NCBI RefSeq assembly: GCF_023101085.1
Contig: NZ_CP064703.1
Location: 744,001-808,000 of the forward strand
DNA length: 64,000 nucleotides
Origin: Bradyrhizobium sp. 170
GTDB lineage: Bacteria > Pseudomonadota > Alphaproteobacteria > Rhizobiales > Xanthobacteraceae
Direction: 5' to 3'
Shown: piece by piece, positions 43,156 through 55,198 of the stretch
How the letters are laid out: every line of letters starts with the position of its first letter
Numbering within the stretch: position 1 is the stretch's first letter
The notes under the pieces: generated by a model
The model's input: the letters and a program-made list of their open reading frames with translations, nothing else
The model's database searches: none
Told to the model about the DNA's origin: nothing
Position numbers and translations under genes: made by a program

Positions 43156-45042
43156 ATGAGCGCCAAGCCCAGCATGTCCGCCTCGACCGATTCAGCCGCG
43201 CGCGCCGATCATCCGCTGCGCCCGATCTCGTTCGGCACGCCCGCGGTGCATGTCGAGCGCCGCGACGACGGCACCATCTACCTGCGCCCGAAAGCGCAGC
43301 TGCTCGACTATCCCGTGCGCATCACCGACCGCCTGCATCATTGGGCCGCGGCCGCGCCCGATCGGATTTTCATGGCGGAGCGGAACGCGGCACGGGGCTG
43401 GCGGCAGATCACCTATGCGGAGCTGCTCGCCTCCTCGCGGCACATCGCGTCCGCGCTGCTGGCGCGTGGCCTTTCCGCCGAGAAGCCGGTCGTCATTCTC
43501 TCCGGCAACTCGATCGATCATGTGCTGATCGCGTTCGGCGCGCTCTATGCCGGCATTCCCTTCTGTCCGGTGTCGCCGGCCTATTCGCTGGTGTCGCGCG
43601 ACTACGGCAAGCTCGGCTATCTGATGAAGCTGTTGACGCCGGGCCTCGTGTTCACCGACGACGCCACGAAATTCGCCGATGCGCTGGCCGCCAATGTATC
43701 GTTCGGCACCGAAATCGCGGCGTCGCGCGGCGCCGTGCCCGGCCGCGACGTCACCGCGCTGGCGGATCTGATGGCGACCCCATTGCATCCCCGCCTCGAC
43801 GCGGTGCACGAGACCATCGGCCCCGATACGATCGCAAAATTCCTGCTGACGTCGGGTTCGACGGGCAACCCGAAGGCGGTCATCAACACCCAGCGCATGA
43901 TCTGCGCCAACCAGGTGATGCTGCGTGAGACGCTGGCGTTCCTGAAGGATGAGCCGCCTGTTATCGTCGACTGGCTGCCTTGGAATCACACGTTTGGCGG
44001 CAATCACAATATCGGGCTGACGCTGTACAATGGCGGCTCGATGTATCTCGACGAGGGCAAGCCGATGCCCGGCGGCATCGAGGAGACCGTGCGCAATCTT
44101 CAGGAGATTTCGCCGACCGTCTATTTCAACGTGCCCAAGGGCTACGAATCGCTGTTGCCCTATCTGCGCGACGATGGGGCCTTGCGCAAAAAATTCTTTG
44201 CTCGCCTCCATGCGATGTTCTTCTCAGGCGCCGCGCTGTCGGCCTTCGTCTGGAATAGCCTCGACGAACTTTCGGTTCAGGAAACCGGCTATCGCGTGCC
44301 GATGCTGACCGGCCTCGGCGCCACCGAGACCGCGCCGTTCTTCATGTCGGTCAATCCGCACACCAGCCGCTCCGGCCATGTCGGGCTGCCGGTGCTGGGC
44401 AATGATGCCAAACTCGTGCCCAACAATGGCAAGCTCGAAGTTCGCGCCAAAGGGCCGAACGTGATGCCGGGCTATTGGCGTCAGCCGGATATGACCGCGA
44501 AGGCCTTCGATGAGGAAGGCTTCTACAAAATGGGCGACGCGCTGAAGCCGGTCGACCCCGATAATTTCGACGCCGGTTTCGACTTCGATGGCCGCACCGG
44601 CGAAGACTTCAAGCTCGCCAGCGGCACCTGGGTCAGTGTTGGACCGTTGCGGGCGCGCTTCGTTGCGACCTGCGCGCCGCTGGTGCGCGACGTCGTCATT
44701 GCCGGCATCAACCGCGACGAAATATCGGCGCTGGTGGTGCTCGACCTCGACGGTTGCCGCCTGATCAATCCAACGCTTCCGCCTGACGACATTGCCACTG
44801 CTGCGTCCGACCCGCTGATCGTTGCGGCCTTCCGCGAACGCTTCCAGCAGCTGGTGGCTGGCGCCACGGGTTCGTCGACCCGGATCACGCGCGCGGTGCT
44901 GCTCGACAGGCCGCTGTCGATCGATCGCGGCGAGGTCACCGACAAGGGCTCGATCAACCAGCGCGCGGTGCTGGAAAATCGCAGCGCGCTGATCGAGGAG
45001 ATTTATTCGCCCGCGCCGCCGGCGCAGGTGATTACGCTGTAA
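43156..45042 (+). CDS. couB: Feruloyl/4-coumaroyl-CoA synthetase (CouB-like)
   Basis: A 628-residue AMP-forming ligase. FLLTSGSTGNPKAVINTQRM (P-loop), GLGATETAP and a TGEDFKLASGTWVSVGPLRA hinge segment are typical of feruloyl-CoA synthases, and the C-terminal lysine region reads LSIDRGEVTDKGSINQRAVL. It activates hydroxycinnamates with ATP and CoA. It starts one base after the crotonase stop, so the two are translationally linked. Confidence 0.9.
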   Translation: MSAKPSMSASTDSAARADHPLRPISFGTPAVHVERRDDGTIYLRPKAQLLDYPVRITDRLHHWAAAAPDRIFMAERNAARGWRQITYAELLASSRHIASALLARGLSAEKPVVILSGNSIDHVLIAFGALYAGIPFCPVSPAYSLVSRDYGKLGYLMKLLTPGLVFTDDATKFADALAANVSFGTEIAASRGAVPGRDVTALADLMATPLHPRLDAVHETIGPDTIAKFLLTSGSTGNPKAVINTQRMICANQVMLRETLAFLKDEPPVIVDWLPWNHTFGGNHNIGLTLYNGGSMYLDEGKPMPGGIEETVRNLQEISPTVYFNVPKGYESLLPYLRDDGALRKKFFARLHAMFFSGAALSAFVWNSLDELSVQETGYRVPMLTGLGATETAPFFMSVNPHTSRSGHVGLPVLGNDAKLVPNNGKLEVRAKGPNVMPGYWRQPDMTAKAFDEEGFYKMGDALKPVDPDNFDAGFDFDGRTGEDFKLASGTWVSVGPLRARFVATCAPLVRDVVIAGINRDEISALVVLDLDGCRLINPTLPPDDIATAASDPLIVAAFRERFQQLVAGATGSSTRITRAVLLDRPLSIDRGEVTDKGSINQRAVLENRSALIEEIYSPAPPAQVITL

Positions 45043-45077
45043 CCGAATTCGAACAAGAGTTAGTCAGGGAGAACGCC

Positions 45078-45839
45078 ATGCAGTTGAAGGACCAGGCCGC
45101 CATCGTCACCGGGGGTGCATCGGGATTGGGCGCTGCGACCGCGCGCCGGCTCGCGGCGCAGGGCGCCAAGGTCGCCGTCTGCGATCTCAACGCCGCGCTC
45201 GCGGAAACCGTTGCCGCCGAGATCGGCGGCACAGCCGTAATCTGCGACGTCTCCGATGCGGCTTCGGCGGAAGCCGCGATCGCCAAGGCTGCGGCGGCCC
45301 ACGGCCCGGCGCGCGTGCTGGTGAATTGCGCCGGCATCGGCGTTGCCAAGCGCGTGATCGGCAAGGAAGGCCCGATGGCGCTCGGCGACTTCGACAAGGT
45401 GATCAAGGTCAACCTGATCGGATCCTTCAACATGCTGCGGCTGGCAACGGCCGGCATGTCGAAGCTGGAGCCGCTTGCAACCGGCGAGCGCGGCGTCGTG
45501 ATCTCTACTGCCTCGGTCGCGGCCTATGACGGCCAGATCGGTCAGTCGGCCTATTCGGCCTCGAAGGGCGGCATCGTCGCCATGACGCTGCCGATCGCGC
45601 GCGAACTGGCGCAGTTCGGCATTCGCGTGCTGACGATCGCGCCGGGCCTGTTCCTCACGCCCTTGCTCGCCAATCTGCCGCAGGAGGCGCAGGACTCGCT
45701 TGCTGCCTCGATCCCGTTTCCGCGCAGGCTCGGTCAGGCCGATGAGTTCGCCTCGCTGGCGCTGCACATGATCGACAACCCTTATCTGAACGGCGAAGTG
45801 GTGCGGCTCGATGCCGCGCTTCGCATGGCACCGCGCTAG
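45078..45839 (+). CDS. SDR, 3-hydroxyacyl-CoA dehydrogenase type 2-like
   Basis: A 253-residue SDR. TGGASGLGAATARRL is the cofactor loop, VNCAGIG the NAG motif, ISTASVAAYDG the serine and YSASKGG the Tyr/Lys pair. KRVIGKEGPMALGDFDKVIKVNLIGSFNMLRLA resembles the HSD10-type 3-hydroxyacyl-CoA dehydrogenases, and CDLN with an Asp suggests NAD. In this operon it could oxidise the 3-hydroxy-3-arylpropionyl-CoA made by the crotonase, supporting a beta-oxidation-like shortening route; no thiolase is encoded here. 35 bp after couB. Confidence 0.88.
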   Translation: MQLKDQAAIVTGGASGLGAATARRLAAQGAKVAVCDLNAALAETVAAEIGGTAVICDVSDAASAEAAIAKAAAAHGPARVLVNCAGIGVAKRVIGKEGPMALGDFDKVIKVNLIGSFNMLRLATAGMSKLEPLATGERGVVISTASVAAYDGQIGQSAYSASKGGIVAMTLPIARELAQFGIRVLTIAPGLFLTPLLANLPQEAQDSLAASIPFPRRLGQADEFASLALHMIDNPYLNGEVVRLDAALRMAPR

Positions 45840-45852
45840 GATATTGCAATCC

Positions 45853-46272
45853 ATGTTCGTCAACCGGCGCGACGTGCAGATCCAGTGGGGCGATTGCGAC
45901 CCCGCCAACATCGTTTACTATCCGCGTTATTTCGCAATGTTCGACGATTCGACCTCGATCATGTTCGAAGCGGCCGGTTACTCGAAGCAGGACCTCATCC
46001 ACAAATATGGCCTGGTCGGCATACCCATGGTGGATACGCGGGCGAAATTCCACATTCCCTCGACCCATGGCGACTGGATCAGAATCGAAAGCCGGATCGA
46101 CAGCTTCAAGCGGTCGAGCTTCGAGGTAGTTCACAACGTGTTCAAGGGAGAGGCGTTGGCGATCGAGGCGTTCGAGACCCGCGTGCTGGTCGGCAAGCAT
46201 CCGGACGATCCTGCGAAGCTCAAATCGGCCCCGATGCCACCGGAGATCATCGAGCGATTCATGCGGGGCTGA
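45853..46272 (+). CDS. 4-hydroxybenzoyl-CoA thioesterase-like protein
   Basis: A 139-residue hotdog enzyme. VQIQWGDCDPANIVYYPRYFAMFDDSTSIMFEAAG (about 8-42) closely follows the 4HBT signature with the catalytic Asp in the D-x-D-x-x-x-I-V-Y-Y-P motif, as in the Pseudomonas-type enzyme. It would release 4-hydroxybenzoate from its CoA ester, the substrate of PobA encoded 8 kb away. The start at 45853 is 13 bp after the SDR stop. Part of the couAB operon. Confidence 0.9.
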   Translation: MFVNRRDVQIQWGDCDPANIVYYPRYFAMFDDSTSIMFEAAGYSKQDLIHKYGLVGIPMVDTRAKFHIPSTHGDWIRIESRIDSFKRSSFEVVHNVFKGEALAIEAFETRVLVGKHPDDPAKLKSAPMPPEIIERFMRG

Positions 46273-46280
46273 CGAGGCCT

Positions 46281-46350
46281 CCTCGGGGCTGACTCAGTCC
46301 CCTCGGGGCTGACTCAGTCCCCCGCATGACCTAAAGAAGGGGCTGATTAG
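46281..46350 (+). repeat. Tandem hairpin units in the couP leader
   Basis: A 20-bp unit cctcggggctgactcagtcc occurs exactly twice (46281-46300, 46301-46320), each able to fold as GGGG/CCCC with an inner CTGA/TCAG. A third related hairpin, GGGCT-GATT-AGCCC, lies near 46339-46352. They separate the thioesterase stop from couP and may reduce read-through or stabilise the couP message. Confidence 0.7.
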
Positions 46351-46400
46351 CCCACGGGACTTTGCTTAAAGCGATCAATAGATAATCCAGGGAGGAATGA

Positions 46401-47552
46401 ATGAAGAAGGCTTTTTTGTCCGCTGCGTCTGTCGTAGCGGCCCTCGCTTTGCCGGGCTTGCCGGCCATGGCGCAAACCAACGAGATCACGGTCGGCATTT
46501 CCATCACCACCACCGGCCCCGCCGCGGCGCTCGGCATTCCCGAACGTAACTCGCTCGACTTCGTGCCGAAGGAAATCGGCGGCGTGCCGATCAAGATCAT
46601 CACGCTCGACGACGGTGGCGATCCGACTACCGCCACCACCAACACGCGGCGCTTCGTCACCGAGTCGAAGGCCGACATCATCATGGGCTCCTCGACGACG
46701 CCTTCGACGGTCGCGGTTGCGACGGTGGCGAACGAGGCCGGCATTCCGCATATCGGTCTCGCGCCGTTCCCGATCACCGAAGCGCGCATCAAGTGGTCGG
46801 TCGCCATGCCGCAGCCTATACCGATCATGGGCAAGGTGCTGTACGAGCATATGAAGGCGCATGGCATCAAGTCTGTGGGCTATATCGGCTACTCCGACTC
46901 CTACGGCGATCTCTGGTTCAACGATTTCAAGAACCAGGCGATCCCGATGGGAATGACGCTCGCTACCGAGGAACGTTTTGCACGTCCGGATACGTCGGTC
47001 GCGGGACAGGTTCTAAAACTCCTCGCCGCCAATCCGGACGCGATTCTCGTCGGCGCCTCCGGCACCGCCGCGGCGCTGCCGCAGACCACGCTGCGCGAGC
47101 GCGGCTACAAAGGCCTGATCTACCAGACCCATGGCGCAGCCAGCATGGACTTCATCCGCATCGCCGGTGCGGCCGCTGAAGGTGTTATCATGGCGTCCGG
47201 TCCGGTGATGTCGCCGGAAACCCAGTCCGACAGCGCGTTGACCAAGAAGCCGGGCCTCGCGCTCAACACCGCCTATGAAGCCAAGTATGGCGCCAACAGC
47301 CGCAGCCAGTTCGCCGGCCATTCCTACGACGCCTTCGAAGTGTTGAAGCGCGTGGTGCCGGTGGCGCTGAAGACGGCAAAACCGGGCACCCCGGAATTCC
47401 GCGAGGCGATCCGCCAGGCGCTGCTCACGGAGAAGGAAATCGCGGCCAGCCAGGGCGTCTACAACTTCACCGAAAAGGATCGCTACGGCCTCGACGACCG
47501 CTCGCGCATCATTTTGACGGTGAAGGACGGAAAGTACATCCCGGCGAAGTGA
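46401..47552 (+). CDS. couP: ABC transporter binding protein for aromatic acids (CouP-like)
   Basis: A 383-residue type I periplasmic binding protein with a signal peptide (1-24, ending PAMAQ). ITVGISITTTGPAAALGIPERNSLDF is the Leu/Ile/Val-BP-type N terminus with TGPAAALG contacting ligand, and the lobe-2 GYSDSYGDLWFNDFKNQA and GHSYDAFEVLKRVVPVAL segments are typical. It resembles CouP of Rhodopseudomonas palustris, which binds 4-coumarate and relatives. The matching permease and ATPase genes are not adjacent but lie at 55.8-59.3 kb. A palindromic repeat follows 14 bp after the stop. Confidence 0.9.
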   Translation: MKKAFLSAASVVAALALPGLPAMAQTNEITVGISITTTGPAAALGIPERNSLDFVPKEIGGVPIKIITLDDGGDPTTATTNTRRFVTESKADIIMGSSTTPSTVAVATVANEAGIPHIGLAPFPITEARIKWSVAMPQPIPIMGKVLYEHMKAHGIKSVGYIGYSDSYGDLWFNDFKNQAIPMGMTLATEERFARPDTSVAGQVLKLLAANPDAILVGASGTAAALPQTTLRERGYKGLIYQTHGAASMDFIRIAGAAAEGVIMASGPVMSPETQSDSALTKKPGLALNTAYEAKYGANSRSQFAGHSYDAFEVLKRVVPVALKTAKPGTPEFREAIRQALLTEKEIAASQGVYNFTEKDRYGLDDRSRIILTVKDGKYIPAK

Positions 47553-47565
47553 GGGGGCGCGGTCT

Positions 47566-47656
47566 GTAGGGTGGGCAAAGCGTAAGCGTGCCCACCATAG
47601 GCCGGTGAAGAGGAGAGATGGTGGGCACGGCGCATGCGCGCCTTTGCCCACCCTAC
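47566..47656. repeat. Palindromic intergenic repeat, family C copy 2
   Basis: gtagggtgggcaaagcgtaa faces gcgcctttgcccaccctac, with inner gtgcccaccat/atggtgggcac. It is near-identical to 41284-41375 and sits exactly where the cou gene set is interrupted. Confidence 0.92.
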
Positions 47657-47676
47657 GGAAGCCGGAGACTGTTCAT

Positions 47677-50250
47677 CTAACCGCCGGTGGAAGCGATCAG
47701 CAGCGACGGCGTCGGCTGCGAACGGGCCTCGTCGACGCATCTGCGCATCATCCGCGCTTGCTCGGCGACATGGTCGAGCAGCCATCGCTCGAACGCTTCG
47801 GGCGACATCGCAGGCGCGCAGAGATATCCCTGCACGACGTCGCATCCAAGTTCGGCCAATAGCTTGCGTTGCCCCTCAGTTTCGACGCCCTCGGCGACCA
47901 CGGCCATTTTCAGGCTCTGGCCGACACGGACCACGGCGGTGGCGATCGCGAGCGCGCTGGCGTCGCGCTCGATGTTGCGCATGAAGCTGCGGTCGATCTT
48001 CAATTCGCGGATCGGCAAATGCGCCAGCCGGCTCAGGCTCGAATACCCCGTTCCGAAATCGTCCAGCGACAGGCCGACGCCGAGCTTGCGGATCGCATTC
48101 ATGGTCTCGATCGCGGCGGAACGCTCGTTCACGAGCACGCCTTCGGTGATCTCGAGCATCAATGCTTCGGGCGGCAGGCCATTGGCCGCGATGGTCTCTG
48201 CCACCACCGCCGCAAGCTTCGCATTCTGGAAATTGAGCGGCGACAAATTGACCGCCACGCAGGGGACATCCAGTCCGGCATGGCGCCACGCGGCCATTTG
48301 CCGGCATGCTTCGCGGATCGACCACAGGCCGATCTGCTCGATCAGGCCGACTTCCTCGGCCAGCGGGATGAATTTCGAAGGCGGGACTTCACCGAGATCA
48401 GGATCGTGCCAGCGCGACAGCGCTTCGACGCCGTAGAGGGCGCCGTCGACGGTTCGGGTCTGCGGTTGATAGACGAGCCTCAACCGGTCATTGGCGATGG
48501 CCTGGCGCAGCGCCGCACTGAATACGAGCCGCTGCTCGGCAAGCCGGTTCATGTCGGCGCTGAAGAAGCGGTGGGTGGAGCGGCCCGCCTGCTTGGCCTT
48601 GTACATCGCCGCATCGGCCTGCTGTATCAGCGTATCGATATCGGTGGCGTTGTCGGGATAGATGCTGATGCCCATGCTGGCGGAAATCGGCACCTGCCTG
48701 TTGTCGATCAACAGCGGCGACGCCAGCGCTTCGGTGATGTTGGAGGCGACCAGCGAGGCGCGAGCCGGATCGCAATTCGGCAACACGATGACGAACTCGT
48801 CGCCGCTCAGGCGTCCCAGCAGGTCGGACGGCTGGATGCGGGCGCGCAGTCGTTTTGCAAACTCGACGAGCAGCGCATCGCCGGCCGAGTGCCCGAGCGT
48901 ATCGTTGACGTCCTTGAAGTGATCGAGATCGAGGAATACCAGCGCGAGTTGCCTCCCCCTGCAATCGTCGATCGCCTGGTTGACCAACTGGCGCAGCTGG
49001 GCGCGGTTCGGCAGCCCGGTCAGCATGTCGTGGTAGGCGAGCCGGGCGATCTGGGCGCGCGCCTCCTTTCGCTCGATCGCCAGCGCGCCGAGGTGAACGC
49101 TGGCGTCGACGATCCGCTGATGCCAGCGGCTCGGCGCCCGGCATTCCCGGAAATAGAAGGCGAAGGTTCCGATCACGCGGCCGTCCTTGGCCTTGATCGG
49201 CGTCGACCAGCAGGCCTTCAGGCCGATCTCGAGCGGCCGCGCCTTGTACGGCTGCCAGCGTGGATCGGTGTCGATATTCTCGGCCAATGCAGGCTTGCCG
49301 TAATACGCCGCCGACCCGCATGAGCCGACGTCCGGACCGATGGCGATGCCTTCAAGCGCGCGGCAATAGTCGTCAGGCAGGCTGGGGCCGCCCAGCGGAT
49401 GCACCAATCCGTCGGAATCGACGTGCAGCACCGAAGCGACGACATCAGGCGCGATGGCTTCGACGCGCCGGCAAAGCCGGTCGGCAATCTCGGTGAGCGG
49501 AAGCTCGTCGGCCAGCGCCCCCATGATCAGTTGCTGCAGCGACCTCAGCTGCTTGCTCTCGGTGATGTCGGTCAACAGGGCGAAGATGTACTTGATCCGT
49601 CCGCGGGCGTTGCGGAACGGCTTGACCATGGCCGAGACCCAGATTTCATCGCCATTTTTGCCGTAGGCGAGGATTTCCTCCTCGTCGCCGCCGCCGTCGC
49701 AGATTCGGCGCCGCAACCTCGCCAGGGTCTTGCGGTCAGTGAGCCGGCCGGCCAGCAACTGGTTGGCCTGCTGCCCCTGGCTTTCCTCAGGCGAGTATCC
49801 GAACAGTCCGGAGAACGCAGCATTGGTGTAGATGATTCTCAGCTTGCGATCGGTGAGGACGACGGCGCGATTGGTCTTGTCGGCCACCAGGTTGAGCAGC
49901 GCGATCCTCTCGCGTCGTTCGACCTCTGCGGTGATGTCGCGAACAAAGACCATGTAGTTGCTGCGGTCGTCGATCTCGACGCGCGACACCGATAGCGAGG
50001 CCCGAAGCCGGCTGCTGTCACTGCGCCGGATCGTGATCTCGGAATCTTGCCTGAGGTCATTGAGCCCGAGACAGCTTGCATCGAGGCCAAGAATCTCCTC
50101 GCGGGTGACGCCCCAGATCAACTCGGCCGCAGCGTTGAAATGGCTTACACGCAGGTCGCTGTCGACGATGACGACAGCCTCGCTCGCCTGCTCAAGTGCC
50201 GCCAGCAGGAATTCGGTGGTCTCGACCGTGGGGTAATCGGAGGCGCGCAT
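47677..50250 (-). CDS. PAS-PAS-GAF-GGDEF-EAL protein
   Basis: An 857-residue soluble signalling protein: two PAS domains (about 9-115 and 128-240), a GAF domain (about 255-400), GGDEF (about 410-570) and EAL (about 585-835). The cyclase site reads RLSGDEFVIV near residue 481, a Ser variant found in active enzymes. The phosphodiesterase site has EALSRW near 608, EITEGVL, DDFGTGYSS and EGVE, all intact. It may make and break c-di-GMP according to PAS/GAF input. The start MRASDYPTVETTEF at 50250. It lies between couP and the remaining cou transport genes. Confidence 0.93.
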   Translation of the reverse strand: MRASDYPTVETTEFLLAALEQASEAVVIVDSDLRVSHFNAAAELIWGVTREEILGLDASCLGLNDLRQDSEITIRRSDSSRLRASLSVSRVEIDDRSNYMVFVRDITAEVERRERIALLNLVADKTNRAVVLTDRKLRIIYTNAAFSGLFGYSPEESQGQQANQLLAGRLTDRKTLARLRRRICDGGGDEEEILAYGKNGDEIWVSAMVKPFRNARGRIKYIFALLTDITESKQLRSLQQLIMGALADELPLTEIADRLCRRVEAIAPDVVASVLHVDSDGLVHPLGGPSLPDDYCRALEGIAIGPDVGSCGSAAYYGKPALAENIDTDPRWQPYKARPLEIGLKACWSTPIKAKDGRVIGTFAFYFRECRAPSRWHQRIVDASVHLGALAIERKEARAQIARLAYHDMLTGLPNRAQLRQLVNQAIDDCRGRQLALVFLDLDHFKDVNDTLGHSAGDALLVEFAKRLRARIQPSDLLGRLSGDEFVIVLPNCDPARASLVASNITEALASPLLIDNRQVPISASMGISIYPDNATDIDTLIQQADAAMYKAKQAGRSTHRFFSADMNRLAEQRLVFSAALRQAIANDRLRLVYQPQTRTVDGALYGVEALSRWHDPDLGEVPPSKFIPLAEEVGLIEQIGLWSIREACRQMAAWRHAGLDVPCVAVNLSPLNFQNAKLAAVVAETIAANGLPPEALMLEITEGVLVNERSAAIETMNAIRKLGVGLSLDDFGTGYSSLSRLAHLPIRELKIDRSFMRNIERDASALAIATAVVRVGQSLKMAVVAEGVETEGQRKLLAELGCDVVQGYLCAPAMSPEAFERWLLDHVAEQARMMRRCVDEARSQPTPSLLIASTGG

Positions 50251-50515
50251 CGTCTGAACCTCGTAACCCGGCAGCCATCGTCGACGCCGGGCGTCGGGCG
50301 GAAAATGGCTGCTGTACCACAAGGTTAGAAGGCCGCGAGTGTTCAGGAAGTTGTGCAACTCACAATGAGCGGGTTGGAACTTCCATCATGATTAAGGCTT
50401 CGTTAATAAGGGCGGGCGCGAAATCCGCTTTCAGGCGGGACCTAACGCTGACCTCGTCCAAGGCGAAACGACCCATAGGCGAAATATCTGACCAGGTCAG
50501 CTTGGTGATAACCGG

Positions 50516-51557
<1,042 letters not shown>

Positions 51558-51606
51558 TCACCTCCATGCAGCTATTGTCGTCGAGACGGACGTGTCGCTA
51601 ATGGAG

Positions 51607-51634
51607 AAAGGCCTGGCATCGCTGCCGGGCCTTT
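51607..51634 (-). terminator. Terminator hairpin downstream of groEL
   Basis: 12-bp stem AAAGGCCTGGCA/TGCCGGGCCTTT with one mismatch and a 4-base loop, 29 bp beyond the groEL stop. The T-run on the minus strand is short. Confidence 0.75.
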
Positions 51635-51662
51635 CTTATTGATGTGCTCTGACTGGTTGGAC

Positions 51663-53764
<2,102 letters not shown>

Positions 53765-53805
53765 GCGATCCTCCATGGCTTTTGTGATTTGTGATTGTTT
53801 CTGGA

Positions 53806-53832
53806 TTGGCAGTCGCAATGAGCGAGTGCTAG
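53806..53832 (-). promoter_or_regulatory. CIRCE-like HrcA operator of groESL
   Basis: On the minus strand CTAGCACTC, nine bases, then GACTGCCAA. Compared with consensus TTAGCACTC-N9-GAGTGCTAA, the left half matches 8 of 9 and the right 7 of 9. It sits 42 bp upstream of groES, where HrcA repression is expected. Confidence 0.8.
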
Positions 53833-54037
53833 CCGCTCTTCACATAAGCCTGTGACACTGGGGCACAAGGGCTTCGGCTCACGATGTTTGACTGCGGCCA
53901 GAGTTTCTGGAGGAGGGCGACTGCTAGCAGGTGAAGTAACATGCTGCTAGCGCGTTGATTGCTATGACCTATTGAACGTTTTCCTTTTTGGCGAATTGAG
54001 AATCACGCGTTACTCTTCAGTTGGGCTGGAGGTTGGC

Positions 54038-54322
54038 ATGGTCGAGAAAGATGCGGTTTCCAAGGATTTCAGGAAGCAGGTCTTAGGCTACGGGCTGACA
54101 ACAGCGGAAATCGTTTATCGCCGTCCGGATCGGCGCTGGCTGCTGCAAACTTACGTCTGGCAGGACTACGATATGTTTCCGGATTTCCCGGCATTGAAGG
54201 ATTTCCTCGCGTTCTGGGAAACAAAGCTCGAAGGCCCGCTGTTTGCGGTCACCGTCGCGCACTCCAAACTGATCAAGCCTGCCGAACTACGCGCCGTGGA
54301 CGGAGTCTTCCGGCTGCATTAA
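54038..54322 (+). CDS. usg: Usg family protein
   Basis: A 94-residue protein. VSKDFRKQVLGYGLTTAEIVYRRPDRRWLLQTYVWQDYDMFPDFPALKDFLAFWETKLEGPLFAVTVAHSKLIKPAELRAVDGVFRLH spans almost the whole protein and is the Usg family pattern, named for a gene near trp genes in some bacteria. Biochemical role unknown. The start is ATG at 54038 because GGAGG lies six bases upstream; the frame extension to 53972 is rejected. Confidence 0.92.
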   Translation: MVEKDAVSKDFRKQVLGYGLTTAEIVYRRPDRRWLLQTYVWQDYDMFPDFPALKDFLAFWETKLEGPLFAVTVAHSKLIKPAELRAVDGVFRLH

Positions 54323-54539
54323 CGCCGGCGCTACGAAAATCGCAAAGGCATTGAATCGCACTCCGGGTGCGAAAACAGTAAAAGCGCATATGCATATGTT
54401 GGACGTACCGCTTAGCACGAGGGGGTAACTGAAGGCAAAGGTCGCGAAAATTAGCAAGTGGTCTGCCACGTCCACACTTCCCATCCTCCATTCTTAAGCG
54501 CACGATGCGCTTCGGTCCATGCCCTCAGAGGAGGTAGCT

Positions 54540-54701
54540 ATGGAACATCAATTTTTCATTCGCCGGCAAAACCTTAAGCTCTATCGCAGTCTCGTGGCTG
54601 CATCGGAAGCGGCGGCAGCGAAAGCTGACGCGCGGCAGGAGAAGCTTTTAAAGCTACTGGCAGAGGAAGTAGCGAGCGAACCGCCGCCCAGAAAGAACTA
54701 A
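54540..54701 (+). CDS. Small helical protein, 53 residues
   Basis: MEHQFFIRRQNLKLYRSLVAASEAAAAKADARQEKLLKLLAEEVASEPPPRKN, in segments: a basic-aromatic start, then one long amphipathic helix. AGAGGAGGTAGCT precedes the ATG, a very strong ribosome site. Short proteins of this type, with an IRR-NLK-YR start and KLLAEE end, are common in Bradyrhizobium and unnamed. It may be monocistronic. Confidence 0.75.
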   Translation: MEHQFFIRRQNLKLYRSLVAASEAAAAKADARQEKLLKLLAEEVASEPPPRKN

Positions 54702-54754
54702 GGCGCTTGATGCCGGCATGAGTGGCTTAACCTGTCAAAAACAATTAGGAGCGG

Positions 54755-54874
54755 CTACGGCGAAAGATCCATCTCTAGTGGCAAGTTTAGTTTGCCGTCT
54801 TTCCGGACTTCGGCAATTCCCTTCGCGGCATTGCCGAACATGCAGGGCATTGTTGGCGCCGCGATCGCGGACAT
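54755..54874 (-). CDS. Possible very small protein or gene remnant, 39 residues
   Basis: An ATG-initiated frame (54874) encodes MSAIAAPTMPCMFGNAAKGI then AEVRKDGKLNLPLEMDLSP. Its composition is protein-like, and the open frame extends 13 sense codons further upstream without an ATG. There is no clear ribosome site. It may be the 3' end of a decayed gene. No homology is claimed. Confidence 0.3.
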   Translation of the reverse strand: MSAIAAPTMPCMFGNAAKGIAEVRKDGKLNLPLEMDLSP

Positions 54875-54952
54875 TTCGATTTCAATCAGGGACCCTTTGC
54901 GGGCGCTAGTCCTTCAAGTATTACAAAATCCGAAGGTTCACGCCGGCGCGCC

Positions 54953-55198
54953 TTACCTGGGTGGGTGCAAATCGCCTTGAAGCCAGCGTCCAAGGGACTT
55001 GGACTTCATAGGGTCTTCATATGCGGCAAGGGTCGTATGTACGTGGTTGCAGATGGCGCATTCAAAGGTATGCAAGTCGACGCCCGGGCGTGCTTGCTCG
55101 ATACTGACGAGCATCATCGGGGCCTTGCACTTCGGACAAGCGGGGCGCTCAATTGCAACGAATGGAATGACGGACGACAGGCGTTGAGACTGGGGCAT
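54953..55198 (-). CDS. Small zinc-ribbon-like protein
   Basis: An 81-residue protein. CPKCKAPM (about 20-27) and CAICNHVHTTL (about 46-56) form two CxxC knuckles, consistent with a zinc ribbon; the tail PMKSKSLGRWLQGDLHPPR is basic. Such small proteins are frequent in Bradyrhizobium and may bind nucleic acid or protein partners. The start MPQSQRLSSV at 55198 follows GAGGGAAG. Confidence 0.78.
   Translation of the reverse strand: MPQSQRLSSVIPFVAIERPACPKCKAPMMLVSIEQARPGVDLHTFECAICNHVHTTLAAYEDPMKSKSLGRWLQGDLHPPR

Noticed and set aside
47869..49323. 484-codon plus-strand open frame opposite the PAS-GGDEF-EAL gene
   Set aside because: Antisense shadow of conserved GGDEF/EAL coding sequence without any motif of its own.
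53918..53955. Paired CTGCTAGC motifs upstream of usg, considered as a second CIRCE
   Set aside because: The halves are direct repeats rather than the inverted TTAGCACTC/GAGTGCTAA layout, and match the consensus poorly.
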